From: Euptelea pleiosperma
Taxonomy: Eukaryota > Streptophyta > Magnoliopsida > Ranunculales > Eupteleaceae
Length of the DNA stretch: 64,000 nucleotides
Assembly (NCBI GenBank): GCA_035048495.1
Contig: CM068543.1
Coordinates: forward strand, 33,605,096 to 33,669,095
Reading direction: 5' to 3'
The position numbers and the translations under genes were made by a program. Under the pieces are notes generated by a model, which was not told the origin of the DNA, ran no database searches, and worked only from the letters and a program-made list of their open reading frames with translations. The stretch's first letter is position 1, and each line of letters begins with the position of its first letter. Of the stretch, positions 34,222 through 46,440 are shown piece after piece.

Positions 34222-35769
34222 CAACCCCCAACCAGCATATTGCCAATCCTTGGCAATTAGTGCGAAATAAATGAGCTTAAAAGGGTCTGCACATGCTGCA
34301 CACTTTTTCATATTAGCTTAGGGAAAACACCGTTCGTCAAATCATCGAATGGATGCAAAAATAGTTACAGGCTAGCAAAGAGTTTTGAAAGTTTTGGCAA
34401 GACTACAGACTGATAATCATGACCCAGAATAGTCAGACTCTGCGTGTGTGTGTGCTCAACATTCTTATCATCCGACAGTAAAGATTTCCAGATCACCTAT
34501 AAGTTTTTCTGCCTCGACCTCAAATCTCACATGTTTAGCACTCAGAATAGAATCACACAAGAAGGGTTTTCTTCTTTTCTCTCAATTTATATGTGAGGAG
34601 ATGTATTTAATATAAAGAGGCAAAAGATCTCACATATGTTTTATTTGAAGGAAGGACATCTTTAACAGAAGAAGATCTCATGATTGGAATACCACTTCAC
34701 TCGGGAACGTCAGATCAAACTCTATAGCTTCTCTTTCTCCAATCTCCACATTTTATGATCGTACTATCCTAGAATCAAGTAGGACTTTCCTGGGTTGTAA
34801 TGAGGCTTAGGTCAGGTGTAGAGAGATAAAGGAATGCAGGATTTCAAAGATCTTGAGAGGATATTGCCCTTTTCTAGAATTTTTCCTGCGGCGTAACACC
34901 ATGATCTGGTTCTTTTTCCTTTTTTCGTATTTTTCTCTTTTTCTTGATATTTCTGAGACTGCTCAATTTCTTTTCAGCTCTTCTTCATACTTTCTTTCTA
35001 TATTTTGTTTTTGGCTTGAACCACTTTCTTTTCCTTTTGATTCTTCTTCTTTACTTTTCTTTTTCGTGGTACACCCACATCAGTTATTCTTTTTTTTTTT
35101 TTTTTTCATCTCAAAATAAGGGTAGCCAGTCATGTTTCGTAGCTGGACTAGATTTTAGGTTGATGGGTTTGCAAAGAAAAGGCTTTTATAGAAAGGTTCA
35201 AAGGGTTTCTAGTGAAGTATAATTCAGGTGAGTAAAAAGGCTGAATGGTTCAGAAAAAATGGCCTAAATCATTTTCTAGGGTTTGTACTATCATGTATAC
35301 TGTCTTGACTGGATATAGAGAAGGTTCTGTCGTAGTAATCCAATGTTGATGTCGTTCCGAGTTTTATGATCGAAGCAAAAGATAATGAGATCTCTCAACG
35401 AATATTGCGGGCATGAAGAATAGTGAGTCATCTTGTGACTCAGGATTATTGTATAACTCTCTGAAATGATTAAAGGCTCGAAAGCTCACTGGGTTAGGTC
35501 TCAACAATTATTCTCACAGGATCTCTAGAGTTTCAAAACTTAGGATGACTCTGATGTTGATAGTGTACAATTGTGCCAAATCTGAGTTTTTCTGAGTTTT
35601 CAAACCTGCTGTAGTCACGCATGACTTGACTCGACGCTAACTTTAAACAAAAATTGACATCCTCAATACTGACTTAACGAAGGTTTTTAGCTAATCAAAG
35701 TCAGGGTATTTGACACATTTTTGAAATTCTAGAAAACTTTTGGAGAACATCGGAAATCACCCCAAAAAT

Positions 35770-35807
<38 letters not shown>

Positions 35808-36155
35808 GACATGAGTTTTGGTAAATACCCACCCCCAACCAAAATACAGCACCGTCCTCGGTGCTCATGACCGGGACATAAAATGATGAAAAATCGGTGA
35901 TGATGATGCAAAGGATCAGGGAGGATGTTACCAAGTCAGCAGAAACTCGACAGTGAGTGATACCTGATGATCGGAAGAATGAATATACCTGCATTTCCAA
36001 AGATATAACAATAATAACAAATGCATGAGACTCATGTACTCTAGGAATACCGGAATTGCCTTTCCGAAAGCGCTAAGTTTTATGTCTTCAGCCAGACATG
36101 ACGGGGGTGACAGGCACCCCCAACCAAGTTGGAGCACAGGAGACTGAGTGGATCA
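34222..36155 (-). other. Athila-like 3' internal region and polypurine tract
   Basis: Non-coding region between the polyprotein stop and the 3' LTR. The tract next to the LTR reads GGTTGGGGGTTG on the minus strand (34,222-34,233). Two more GGTTGGGGGTG words lie at about 35,830-35,841 and 36,108-36,119. A run of 32 T (A on the sense strand) occupies 35,773-35,804. The same region in diverged form, without the 32-base run, is at 62,431-64,000. No envelope-like frame of useful length exists here. Confidence 0.7.
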
Positions 36156-38558
36156 TCAGTCGACATAAACAGGATCGATGAGATCAATTTCAAAAGTCTG
36201 AATGAACGACACATCAAGTTCATGGAATTGCTTAAGACGCTGACCATTGACCTGGAATGAGGAGTGATCCTTGGGATCCTCAATAGTGATTGCCCCGAAG
36301 GGTGTGACTGCGGTGACCGTATAAGGACCGGTCCACCTAGATTTCAGTTTCCCAGGGAAGAGATGAAGACGAGAATTATAAAGAAGAACCTTCTGTCCTG
36401 GATGGAACTCTTTTCTGAGGATGCTCTTGTCATGTATCCACTTCATTTTGGCTTTGTAATTCTTGGACAAGTTGTAGGCATCATTTCTGAGTTCTTCTAA
36501 CTCATTCATTTGAAGTTTCCGCTCCTCCCCTGCGGAGTCTAGGTCGAAGTTGAGCTTCTTAATGGCCCACAGGGCACGATGTTCAATCTCTACCGGAAGA
36601 TGACAGGGTTTCCCAAAGACCAGACAATAGGGAGACATATTGAGTGGGGTCTTGTAGGCGGTTCTGTATGCCCATAAAGCATCAGTGAGACGAGTAGACC
36701 AGTCTTTACGTGTGGTATTGACTGTCTTCTCCAAGATCTGCTTGATCTGACGATTAGAAACCTCCACTTGCCCACTAGTCTGCGGATGATAAGCTAGGGC
36801 AACTTTGTGGGTTACCCCATACTTTTTCATTAATTTCTCGAATATCCTATTGCAGAAATGGGTGCCCCCATCACTAATGATGGCCTTAGGGGCACCGAAT
36901 TGGGCGAAGATGAACTCCTTTAGGAATTTGACCACCACTTTGTGGTCATTCGTCTTGGTGGGAATGGCTTCTATCCATTTGGATACATAGTCTACCGCAA
37001 GGAGAATGTACTCAAAACCATAGGAAACGGGAAAGGAGCCCATGAAGTCGATGCCCCAGATGTCATATTTTTTTATATCGACCTGGATGGGAGTGAGGGG
37101 CATCATGTTCCTCTGGGAGATGCGGCCTAGATGCTGGCAATTAGGACAGGTTTTGCTGTAGATGTGGGCATCTTTAAATAATGTGGGCCAGTAGAATCCG
37201 CATTGCAGTACTTTTTCTGCAGTCTTCTTAGTGCTGAAATGACCACCACAAGGTTGGTCATGACATGAAGACAAGATATTGAGTTGGTCCGACTCAGGGA
37301 CACAGAGACGAATGATCTGGTCAGGACAGTATTTATACAAATAAGGGTCATCCCAAGAGTAGTACTTAACTCTTGCTAGGAATTGGCTTTTGTCCTGTTT
37401 TGACCAGTGTGACGGCATTTCTTCGGTGACAAGGTAGTTGACAATGTCAGCATACCAAGGATTAACAGAGATGGCGAACAGTTGTTCGTCTGGAAAGGTT
37501 TCAGGGATGGGCTGGGTGTCGAAGGATGACTCTAAAGTCAGTCTAGACAAGTGATCAGCCACTACATTCTCAGTTCCTTTCTTATCCTTAATCTCGAGGT
37601 CGAATTCCTGCAGTAAGAGAATCCATCGAATTAATCGAGGCTTGGTTTCCTTTTTTGACATGAGATAACGAAGGGCTGCATGATCAGTGTACACTACTAC
37701 CTTAGTGGCTAAGAGGTACTGACGGAATTTATCAAGGGCGAAGACTACCGCCAGGAGTTCTTTCTCAGTGGTGGAGTAATTCATTTGGGCAGAGTTAAGA
37801 GTTTTGCTCGCGTAGTAGATCACGTGTGACCTTTTGTCAACTCTCTGCCCTAGAACGGCTCCTAATGCGTAGTCAGAAGCGTCGCACATAACCTCGAAAG
37901 GTAGAGTCCAATCCGGGGGACGGATAATGGGCGCAGTAGTGAGCTCAGATTTGAGACGCTCAAATGCCTTGACACAGTCAGCATTAAAGTCGAAAGGACT
38001 ATCTTTAGCCAGAAGATGGGACAGAGGTCGAGCGATTTGAGAGAAGTCCTTGATGAATCGCCTATAGAATCCTCCGTGTCCCAAAAAGGACCGGATGTCA
38101 CGTACGGACTTAGGAATGGGCAAGGTCGAGATGATATCAATTTTAGCTTTGTCGACCTCAATGCCCTGATGGGAAATGACATGTCCCAGAACAATGCCCT
38201 TCGTCACCATGAAGTGGCATTTCTCCCAATTGAGGACAAGTCGCTTGTCCTGACAGCGTTGAAGTACAAGCCCTAGATGGTTCAGACAGTCATCAAAGGA
38301 TGACCCAAAGACTGAGAAGTCGTCCATAAAGACTTCGAGGAATTTTTCCACCATGTCAGAGAATATGCTCATCATACACCTTTGAAAGGTCGCGGGTGCA
38401 TTGCAGAGGCCAAAGGGCATGCGCTTGTAGGCAAAAGTGCCAAAGGGACAAGTGAAGGTTGTCTTCTCGTGATCTTCAGGGGCGATTGGTATTTGATTAT
38501 ACCCTGAGTAACCATCGAGGAAGCAGTAATAGGAGTGACCTGCGAGTCTCTCCAACAT
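36156..38558 (-). pseudogene. Athila-like pol: reverse transcriptase, RNase H, integrase
   Basis: 800 uninterrupted codons from the first Met after the second nonsense codon; the frame is the same as that of the upstream gag-protease part. Reverse transcriptase includes [16 protein letters not shown] and the FMDD active site at residues 77-80. RNase H starts near residue 210 ([15 protein letters not shown]), with TDHAALRYL at about 291. Integrase has a zinc site H433, H440, C471, C474 and a D504, D563, E599 triad with 35 residues between the last two. No chromodomain is seen at the C-terminus. The motifs look intact; the defect lies upstream. Confidence 0.92.
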
Positions 38559-38693
38559 TTGGTCTATGAAGGGTAAAGGAAAATGGTCCTTCCTAGTGTT
38601 GGTGTTGAGTCGTCGATAATCGATGCAGACTCTCCACCCTTTCTTCAGGCGCTAGGTGACCATTTCTTTGTTCTCATTTTCCACAACTGTGAA
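38559..38693 (-). other. Broken N-terminal reverse transcriptase segment with two nonsense codons
   Basis: Between the two long open stretches the frame is conserved (distance divisible by three) but holds a TGA next to the PKKA block and a TAG 15 codons later, just before the [12 protein letters not shown] motif, which is still readable. Each appears to be a single-base change; there is no frameshift. They fall inside reverse transcriptase, so they are not a normal gag-pol recoding site. Confidence 0.85.
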
Positions 38694-41600
38694 TCATGCC
38701 TTTTTAGGGACGACATGAATAGGACTCACCCATTTGCTATCGGAGATGGGATAAATGATACCCGCATCTAACAGTTTAAGGACCTCGTCCCGGACTACAT
38801 CCTTCAAGACGGGGTTCAACCTCCTCTGGTGTTCTCGAGAGGTTTTGGATTCATCATCGAGATAGATGTGATGTTGGCACACCGAGGGGTCTATGCCACG
38901 AATATCATCTATAGTCCAACCTATCGCAGATTTGTGCTCGTTGAGTAGCTCAAGAAGTTTCTTACGTTCACTTGCAGACAAAGCGGAAGCAAGAATGACA
39001 TGGTAGGTTTCCTTAGGACCAAGATAGGCATAGGAAAGATCTGTGGGAAGAGGCTTAAGCTCCAATATTGGAGCAGATGGAGTAGAAATAGGTGTCACAG
39101 AAGACACGGATTGAAGAGGTTTGACTTCAGTAGGTAAAGGAAGGATGGGTTCTCTGGCCATGGTTATCAGAGGCTCGAACTCGATGAGTGGAGCGGGGAT
39201 CTCCATCAGTGGAGCAGTCTCCAAAAGATCATTGAGATCAGAAATAGCTGACTCTGTTGCAAAGTCAGCTCCAAAGTGTTCTAGACACTGCTGAAGAATA
39301 TCTTCGGTGGAGTCCGGGATTAGACTCTCAACTGCACACATTTCATCGGTCACTTCGCGATCGGCATCTTGTTGCATTAAACGAAAGATGTTGACCTCAG
39401 CTTTGAGGTTTCCGAAAGCAATGGACATGTTTCCGTCCCGGCAACCGATGTGTGCGTTCGCGGTGGCAAGGAATGGGCGGCCTAAGATGACCGGAATGCG
39501 GTTATCCTGACACGGCTCGGTGTCGAGAATGATAAAGTCCACAGGATAGTAAAAGTCAGCGACTTTTACTAGGACATCTTCAATGATTCCTCTTGGAATC
39601 TTGATGGACTGATCAGCCAATTTCAGGGTGACATTGGTAGGCTTCATATCTTTCAGTCCTAACTGCTGATATACCGAGAATGGTATGAGGTTAACGCTAG
39701 CCCCTAAATCTAGCAAGGCAGTGCAGCTAAAGTTGTCTCCAATTTCACATTGGACAGTTGGGCTACCTGGATCCTTGTGTTTGATCACACTATTGCGTTG
39801 AATGAACGCTGTAGCTTTTTCGGCCAAGAAGGCAGCTTTGGGTATATGCGTACGCCGCTTAACTGTGCACAAGTCCTTGAGGAATTTGGCATAGGAAGGG
39901 ATTTGCTTGATAGCAGAAAGGAATGGGATATTGATCTGGATGTCTTTAAAGACATCTAAGATCTCAGAAAATTGCTGATCCCGCTTATCTTGGACAAGTC
40001 TGTCCGGGAAGGGAGGCTTTACTCGACAAATGGATTTGTCTTTAGCCTTAGATTTCTGCACAGGGATATCTGATGTTTGTGCAGAGGTAGAAGAAGCAGA
40101 GGTAGGATTTGGACTAGTTTCCACGGTGCGAGTGATGGGTGCTGGAGATGGCACCGGTGGTGGTTGGACTCCCATGTCCACAGTTTTTCCAGATCGTAGG
40201 GTGGTTACAGCTTGCACCTCCCCTTGACAATTCTCATTCTGGCTTTGAGATTGGGATCCGATCTCATATACTGCCCCTTTGGCATTTCCTTTAGGGTTGG
40301 CAATGGGTTGGCTAGGAAAGATCCCCTTAGCTTTCTCAGCTTCTAAGTTACCTAGACGTTGCTCTAGACGAAGCATGGATTGCTGTTGCTGTTGCTCTAG
40401 GCGTTGCATAGATTGAGTAATGAGTTGAGCTAGAAGGTCCTCGATACCGGGTTTGGGGACCGACTGTTGGGGAGCAGCTAATGGGAGCTGAGGCACCACT
40501 TCGCGACTCGAGCTCATCGGGGTATTATAGTTATAGGCGAAAGAATTAGTTGGGACAATCTGTTGGTTCTGAAAGTTCTGGGGAACTCTTTGCTGATTCT
40601 GAAATGTGCTCTGTTGTCCAGAGTATTGACCCTGTTGGAACTGCTGGTTCTGAGTAGATGGGTACTGATTCTGCTGATATTGTCCCTGATTGAATTGCCT
40701 ATTGGGTTGATTGAACCCAGGAGGATACATGCCCTGAGGTTGACGTGGAGGTTGAGCTTGTGGTTGAGTAGACTGAGGCCTCCAAGAGAAGTTAGGGTGG
40801 TTTCTCGTGTCCGGATGATAAGATTGACTATACGAGTTCTGAGTGGGTGGTTTGTATGTGCTGAAAGCACAAACTTCTTCCTGAAGAGGATTAGACCATC
40901 CTTCATTCAAAGGACAATGCTCAGTAGTATGGGAGGGTTGCAGACAGAGGGTGCAGGATTCCATAGGGCTCTCGTGTCCCACATGCATGACTGGGGTAGA
41001 TTGTTGAGTAGGCTTTTGTACAGACACAGCCAGTGCCGAGACTGACTTGCTCAACTCTTGAATGACAGATCGAAGCTCAGTATCAGCTGTAGCATCATGT
41101 CCCTTGGTTGTCCTTTGGACTGAAGTGGTTCGACTGAACTCTGAGTCAGTCGTCCAGTGTTGAGAGTTTTCTCCTAACTCTCCCAAGAATTTGTATGCAT
41201 CGGTCGGAGTTTGGTGCAGGAATTTTCCTTGGCACATGGACTCTACCATGGTCCGGGACTCATCAGTAAGTCCCTTGTAGAAGACATGGACAAGATTGCC
41301 CTTGTCGATGCTATGGTGGGGACACTTAGTCAGGTAGTCTTGGAATCTATCCCACGCTTCAAAAAATTTCTCATCGGACTTCTGTCGAAAGTCCTGGATG
41401 AGTTGCTTCATTTGGTTGGTCCGAGTCATCGGGTAGAATTTAGACATGAATTTGCCCACCAACTCTTTCCAACTGCTGATTGAATCAGCGGGTAAGGAGT
41501 AGAGCCAATCTGAGGCTCGGTCTTTGAGCGAGAATGGGAAAACTCGCAGACGGACATTGTCATCATCAAGGTTCTGATTCTTGAAAAGTAAGATGACATG

Positions 41601-41930
41601 TTGGAATTCCCTAATATGGGAATATGGGTCTTCTCTTGGGAGACCACGAAAGGTTGGCAGCATTTGGATCGTCTGCGGCCTGATCTCAAATTGTACCGCC
41701 GTAGTAGGTGGGAGAACAATGCAAGTGGGTGGATTGGCAGAGATAGGAGCGAACGTCTCGATAAGAGGTCGTTCGACTGCCATGACTACAAAGGTAGTAG
41801 AACTGGGGGACGCGGGTGGGGAAAGAGATGGGGAAGAATTTAGTGGAGGATCCACTGTAGGTACGTGATTCTCAGATCGAACCAAGCGTTTGTTCGGACG
41901 ATTCCAAACGGGCATACTCGAATGAGGCAA
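38694..41930 (-). pseudogene. Athila-like gag and protease, with start of reverse transcriptase
   Basis: 1,078 open codons. Retrotransposon gag core about residues 95-250 (RGLPREDPYSHIREFQ, WLYSLPADSISSW). A CX2CX4HX4C zinc knuckle at residues 326-339 (CTLCLQPSHTTEHC). A Gln/Asn/Pro-rich stretch at about 385-480. The aspartic protease motif is LLDLGASVNLIP with the catalytic Asp near residue 741. The N-terminal reverse transcriptase begins near residue 1,030 (LLDAGIIYPISDSKWVSPIH). The frame ends at the TGA described separately. The gag-protease part looks functional; the complete polyprotein is not encoded. Confidence 0.92.
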
Positions 41931-43609
41931 GCTCTATACTGGGCAAAAAGTTGCCAGAGAGGAACACTATCCTAAATGATGCACACCAAGCACAGATAAT
42001 CCTATTCTAAGCAATCAGGATATAGTTTAGGAATTATCTTTGTTAGTTTTTGGGCTAGAGTAGATTATGACAGTGGGCGGACCACTGGTTTATCTTTTAA
42101 CTGCCGGACTAACTGTTTTGCACTCAGAGGTTCTCACCAGGCTACACTCTTCAGAGCGAATCCTTTAGTACTAACTCTAGTTAACAACAAGGCAATCCGA
42201 AGCCTAGACAGACGTGCGGCACAATGGCTGACTTAAGTACGTCCCAGACTAACCGGATTGGTCAAGTGGATAAGAAGAGTGTTCCCTCGGGTTAAGCTAG
42301 GGTTGGTGCGTGTTCCTAGTCCACACGTAACTAACCGCCGAATAGTCCAAGATGCCACGTCGAGCTCAGTGTACTTGAGTAGCAGGGACTTATGGGTGTG
42401 TTAGACAACAGGGACCCGCGCTCGTGGTCTTATTTCGATTGGATGTTAAGCGGGTTCGCTTTGCGTGGATTTTTCCTCGAACACCGGGCTAATTGGCTCT
42501 ACTTCTTGATTCTTTTTAATTAAATGGAGCCTTGGGATCAAATCAGTTGAAATGATGAGGTGGGTGATGAAGTCCCACCAGTTTCAATTTGGAGCTGGGT
42601 TTGCTCTCTTAGAGTGGATTGATTAACGGCCATGCCACGCAAGTCGAAGAATATGGATGCGAAAGCAAATAGACAAGCGGCAATGATGCACCCAATATGC
42701 TCTGTATCGCACTCAAGGCGAGGATAGAGACGTACCTCCCGTGGGCCACGCCACGGGGTCGCCTCCGTGGGTTAGAGAGGGGTATCCTAATGGGCTTGGG
42801 CCCGACTCCACCTCTTTGAGCTTTCGCTCTCTACCCACACTGGATCGTGTTCCTGCAGAAAAGTTAGATCGCACGGTCTAGGTATGTGGGATTCTATTTG
42901 GAAGATCCTTGCCTTTTTAGGGTTCACTGAACAAGCACTGAATTTAGGCAAGTTTTTGAATTAGTTTCCAAATTCGAGATGGGTTAAAATTTAGGAATTC
43001 CCAGATTGGAAAATACCTAGATTGGAAAGTTTCCCGAACTGTGGAGATCTTCCAAGAAAGATTTGATTGCGAGATCCCTTATAATTTTTTTGGGAAATTT
43101 CCCAAAATTGAAATTCTGCTAGATTTGGGGCGTTTCCTTTTGCAGACTTTTCCAAATTCGGAAGATTTCTAAAGATAGAAATTCTTCTAAAGAGGAAACT
43201 TCTAAGAGGGGAAACCCTAATTTAGCAAAGTTTCAAGATTTTAGAATCTTTCCAAAAATCTCAAATCCTGGATTGGTGATTTCTAAAAATCTGCAGAATA
43301 TGAAACCCTAATTTTTTTTGAATTTTGAATTTATTATTTTTTTGGTATTTTCCACTTAATCTAGGGTTTCTAAAAAACCCTAGAACAGGATCTAGCAGTT
43401 ATATGGAAAGCAGTAAAATTCCTAAATTATTACAAATTGCACTCGGCCTTCCGAGGCATTAAAAATAGTAATTTAAAAACTGCTAAAAATCAACAAAAAC
43501 AAAAAATAGAAAGTTTCCCGAAAAGGTCGGGCTGGCCAAATTGAGCAGCTTTTCGCTTCAGCAACTTTCCAATTCCGTCTTTACGTCCTTTTTCGCACTC
43601 CCGAACACC
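41931..43609 (-). other. Athila-like untranslated leader
   Basis: 1.7 kb between the primer-binding site and the polyprotein start. No open frame worth naming. The end nearest the primer-binding site (43,000-43,520) is rich in AAATTTCCC/GGAAATTT-type words. Confidence 0.6.
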
Positions 43610-43627
43610 CGAGCGGCAGCGGCGCCA
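43610..43627 (-). other. Primer-binding site, tRNA-Asp type
   Basis: Reading the minus strand two bases after the 5' LTR: TGGCGCCGCTGCCG. Plant tRNA-Asp 3' ends are complementary to TGGCGCCGTTGCCGGGG, so 13 of the first 14 bases agree. Athila and related gypsy elements use this tRNA. Confidence 0.75.
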
Positions 43628-43629
43628 TT

Positions 43630-46186
43630 TGAAAGTAGGTTTTTTTCCGCGTCGTTGGTTACGGAAACCCTAACTTCAACACAATTTGTAATATATCCGG
43701 TTTTATTCCTACAAAATTTAAGAATTCTTGCACAGAGGAAAGTATGTCGGATGTCGATCCACACTCGGGGTTAGTTCGCGCAATTCAAACATATAAAATA
43801 ACGGAATATTGCTAGAAAAATGGTGGAGAGGTGAGAATGATGGTGTGATTAAAAACATCTTTTAGTGATTTAAAAGAGATAATTTTATCAACTAATCAAT
43901 ATAAATGAACGGGAACAAAAACACAAAATGGAAAAGAGACATTTATTCATTAAAAATAATTGAGATTACAAGATGAATAACACAAGATTAAACTAGAAAG
44001 TTTGAAATATTAGCCTAAAAAAATGTAAAGGTAGAGAGAGAAAGTCCTACAGCCTAGTAAGAGAAAGTCTAGTGAGAGAAAAAGTTGAGATCTAGAGAGA
44101 GAATGTTTCTAGAAAGAAAGAAAAGGTCACTTACCATTGGAGGATTGGCCGGGGAAAATGGTGATGCTCGGGGTGCGAATGATGGAGATGGTGAGGTCAT
44201 GGCGGTGTGGGGTTGTATAGCCGGTGATGCGAGTCACCGGTGCACGCTTGGAGAAGATGGAGTGTAGGCTGCCAGCTTTAATGGTGAAGGGCAGCACTAG
44301 GAGGGGAAACCGCTGGTGAGTAGCATGGCTGGTGATGGAGGAGCAGGCTGAATCGTGGCTGTAATATGGTAGATGGTAGACTGTTGGGCAGCGGCTTTGC
44401 ACGGCGTAATGTAGGCAGTCCACAACGTTGCACTAGTAGCAACGTGGGAGAAAAGATGGTAGACAGGCTGGGCGGTAGCGTAACAGGTAAGGGTGCCTCC
44501 TCCTCCCTTTTTCTTTTTCTTCTATCCTTCCTGGTTCTCTTTCTCTTTTTTTTTCCTTTTTTGGTTTTATGGAAGGGAGATCGGCTGGGAGAGAAAAAGC
44601 GGTGGAGGTGGTGGCTGCCAGGCGTTGGAGATGGAGTTTGGAGAGGGTTATGGACAGTTTGAAGGATGTGGAATGGTGCTGGAAGTGAGTGGGGTAGTGC
44701 AGCAGGGACGGTCCAGAGGAGATGGATCAAGGCTGGGGTTTCCAATGGGAGAGAAGTGAGAGAGGCGGTCATGGTGCAGCGGCATGGTGCAGCAGCAAGG
44801 AGGGAGGTACGACCTCCATCTTCCTTCTCTTCCTCCCTCTTTTTAAATTTTTTTTTTCTTTTTGAAGAAAACGGTGAAGGAGGGAAAGATGAGAGAGGAG
44901 ATGGTGGAACGTGGTAGAGAATGGGGGGATAAAGGCCAGCAAGGTGTTGCAGTGGTGGCCGGAGTTGCAGGCTGCAACTCCGGTGGAAAAATGGTGAAGA
45001 AGATGACGAAGATGGAGGAGAAGTCGAGGAAAACAGCGGCCAAGAGAGGGGGGATCCGTGCGGGATTGATAGGGGGAGAGAATGGAAGAGATTGGAGGGG
45101 GATTAGGGTTCGAACGAACCCTTCTTCCTCCTCTTATAAAGCTCCCTATTTCCATTAATGGAAATAGGGTATTTTTTGAAAATAAAAAATATTATTTTTT
45201 TTTTATTTTTATTTTTATTTTAAGTAAAAACCTACTTTATTATGGGGAATCTCCCCAATTAGTGGACCCCCCATTTTTTAATTAAAATTATTTTGAAATT
45301 CACGGGGTCCACTAACTGGTCGGACAGCGGGTCGATGATGATGGGCCCGGCTATTGGCCCACATGGACCGATGATGTCCATCGTCTCACAAGATGATGTG
45401 ACAGACATTCTGATGGCGATCGGATGGATGGTGACTTGATTGGGACCCAGATTGGTAGATCGACGGATCTAGAGAGATCCAACAGTCCGATTGAAGATCC
45501 AACGGTCCGATGGAAGATCCAACGGTCAGAAAGCTAAGGGAGATGAGATAGAGCCGAAGGGTAGGAGTTCTGGGGTTAGGTCAGTAGATTCGAGGATCGA
45601 GAGATGAAGAGAGAGAGAGAATAAGAAGAGATGAGAGAAAAAGTATCAAAAAAATGGAAAAAAGCACTGGCGGAGGGTCTGGAACCCTGGTCTTCACTGT
45701 GACCATCCTCACGCTTCTCCAGTAGAGTCGACTATCATTCCTTGCTGACTCATGTGGCTTTAAACGCTTTGGTCTGTCTCTTGGTCATTGGCTCTCCTGC
45801 TCTCTTCGTTCTTTGGGCCGGCTTTTTGGTCCTCTTATTCAGCCCATATTTGGCCCATATCTTCTAGTCATGGCATGTGGGCTCTTTAAGCTTTGATAAT
45901 GGGCTTTCCTGATCGATGTGGGCTTGCAAGTCTCGAGAATTGTCCCATCGGGGTTTCCTGCGACAGAAGAAGCGCGTAATGAGACTTTATCAGAACGACT
46001 CAATGTCTAGACTTCCGAAAATGTGTTTAATGCATGCAAATATACCATTTCGTCCAGAAAAGTGTGTTCTACGCAACTGAAGAGACTCTTACGTAGAAAA
46101 GTAGATAAATAGAGCATTTTACGTAGGAGAGTGCGATAACGCTAAAAGGATAATTGCTTAAAATAAGCACTTTTGAGCGAATATCA
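43630..46186 (-). repeat. 5' LTR of the Athila-like element
   Basis: 2,557 bp, nearly identical to 31,666-34,221. Substitutions noted by eye include C/T and A/G changes near 45,127, 45,313, 45,368, 45,484 and 45,803, and a base change near 46,177. It supplies the promoter for the polyprotein on the minus strand. Confidence 0.92.
45134..45169 (-). promoter_or_regulatory. Promoter core of the Athila-like 5' LTR: TATA box and palindrome
   Basis: TATAA box on the minus strand (plus TTATAAA, 45,134-45,140), preceded by the 26-bp perfect palindrome with half-site CCCTATTTCCATT (45,144-45,169). The palindrome ends only three bases from the box. It could be a dimeric factor site or a cruciform; inferred from position only. 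Confidence 0.65.
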
Positions 46187-46226
46187 GGTGCCCAGCCGAA
46201 AAGGGTGGGGGCCCGTAGAGCTACCC
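46187..46226. other. Junction DNA between the Athila element and duplication copy B
   Basis: 40 bp (GGTGCCCAGCC...GCCCGTAGAGCTACC) absent from the corresponding LINE position in copy A. It shares the GGTGCCCA word with 31,593-31,652 and probably belongs to the same filler. Confidence 0.45.
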
Positions 46227-46440
46227 TTTCTTCTATCTCTTTTGAGCATGCTCCTAGAGCTGCTAACCAAACAGCTCATGTGATAGCCGCAAAGGCCAAG
46301 TGTTTTTTGGACCCTATGCTTTGGTCGGTGGACCTTCCTTCCTGGCTGTCTAAAGCTATGGCGAAGGATCAAGAACCTCGACCTTGCGTGTCTTAGTTCT
46401 ATTTTGGTTTATCTAATAGATATGCTTACTTACAAAAAAT
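46227..46440 (+). pseudogene. LINE RNase H 3' end (copy B)
   Basis: Encodes the HAPRAANQTAHVIAAKAKCF end of the LINE RNase H domain followed by a stop and a short A-rich tail. In copy B this short piece reads through without the frame break seen in copy A. It is a by-product of the segmental duplication. Confidence 0.75.

Larger units (their letters stand above)
31666..46186 (-). mobile_element. Athila-like Ty3/gypsy LTR retrotransposon, nearly complete
   Basis: 14,521 bp on the minus strand: 5' LTR 43,630-46,186, primer-binding site of tRNA-Asp type near 43,610-43,627, untranslated leader, one long gag-pol frame (41,930 to 36,156), a 1.9-kb non-coding 3' region, polypurine tract, 3' LTR 31,666-34,221. 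Flanks are GGTGT and GGTGC, a 5-bp duplication with one mismatch. The LTRs differ at only about ten positions seen by eye, so the insertion is recent. It lies at the junction of the segmental duplication. Athila lineage is suggested by the tRNA-Asp-like site, the DLGASVNLIP protease and the FMDDFSVFG reverse transcriptase. No envelope-like frame is present. Confidence 0.92.

Noticed and set aside
34853..35222. Overlapping Phe/Ser/Leu-rich open frames of about 90 codons resembling membrane segments
   Set aside because: They arise from a TTTTCTT-rich stretch of the Athila 3' internal region and are antisense to the element; no start context or family similarity.
38559..38693. Programmed stop-codon readthrough in the Athila polyprotein
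   Set aside because: Two stops of different type lie inside reverse transcriptase rather than at the gag-pol border, which fits damage better than recoding.
40514..41719. Open frames of 90-160 codons opposite or offset to gag
   Set aside because: Shadow frames of the long gag-protease frame, caused by its codon composition.
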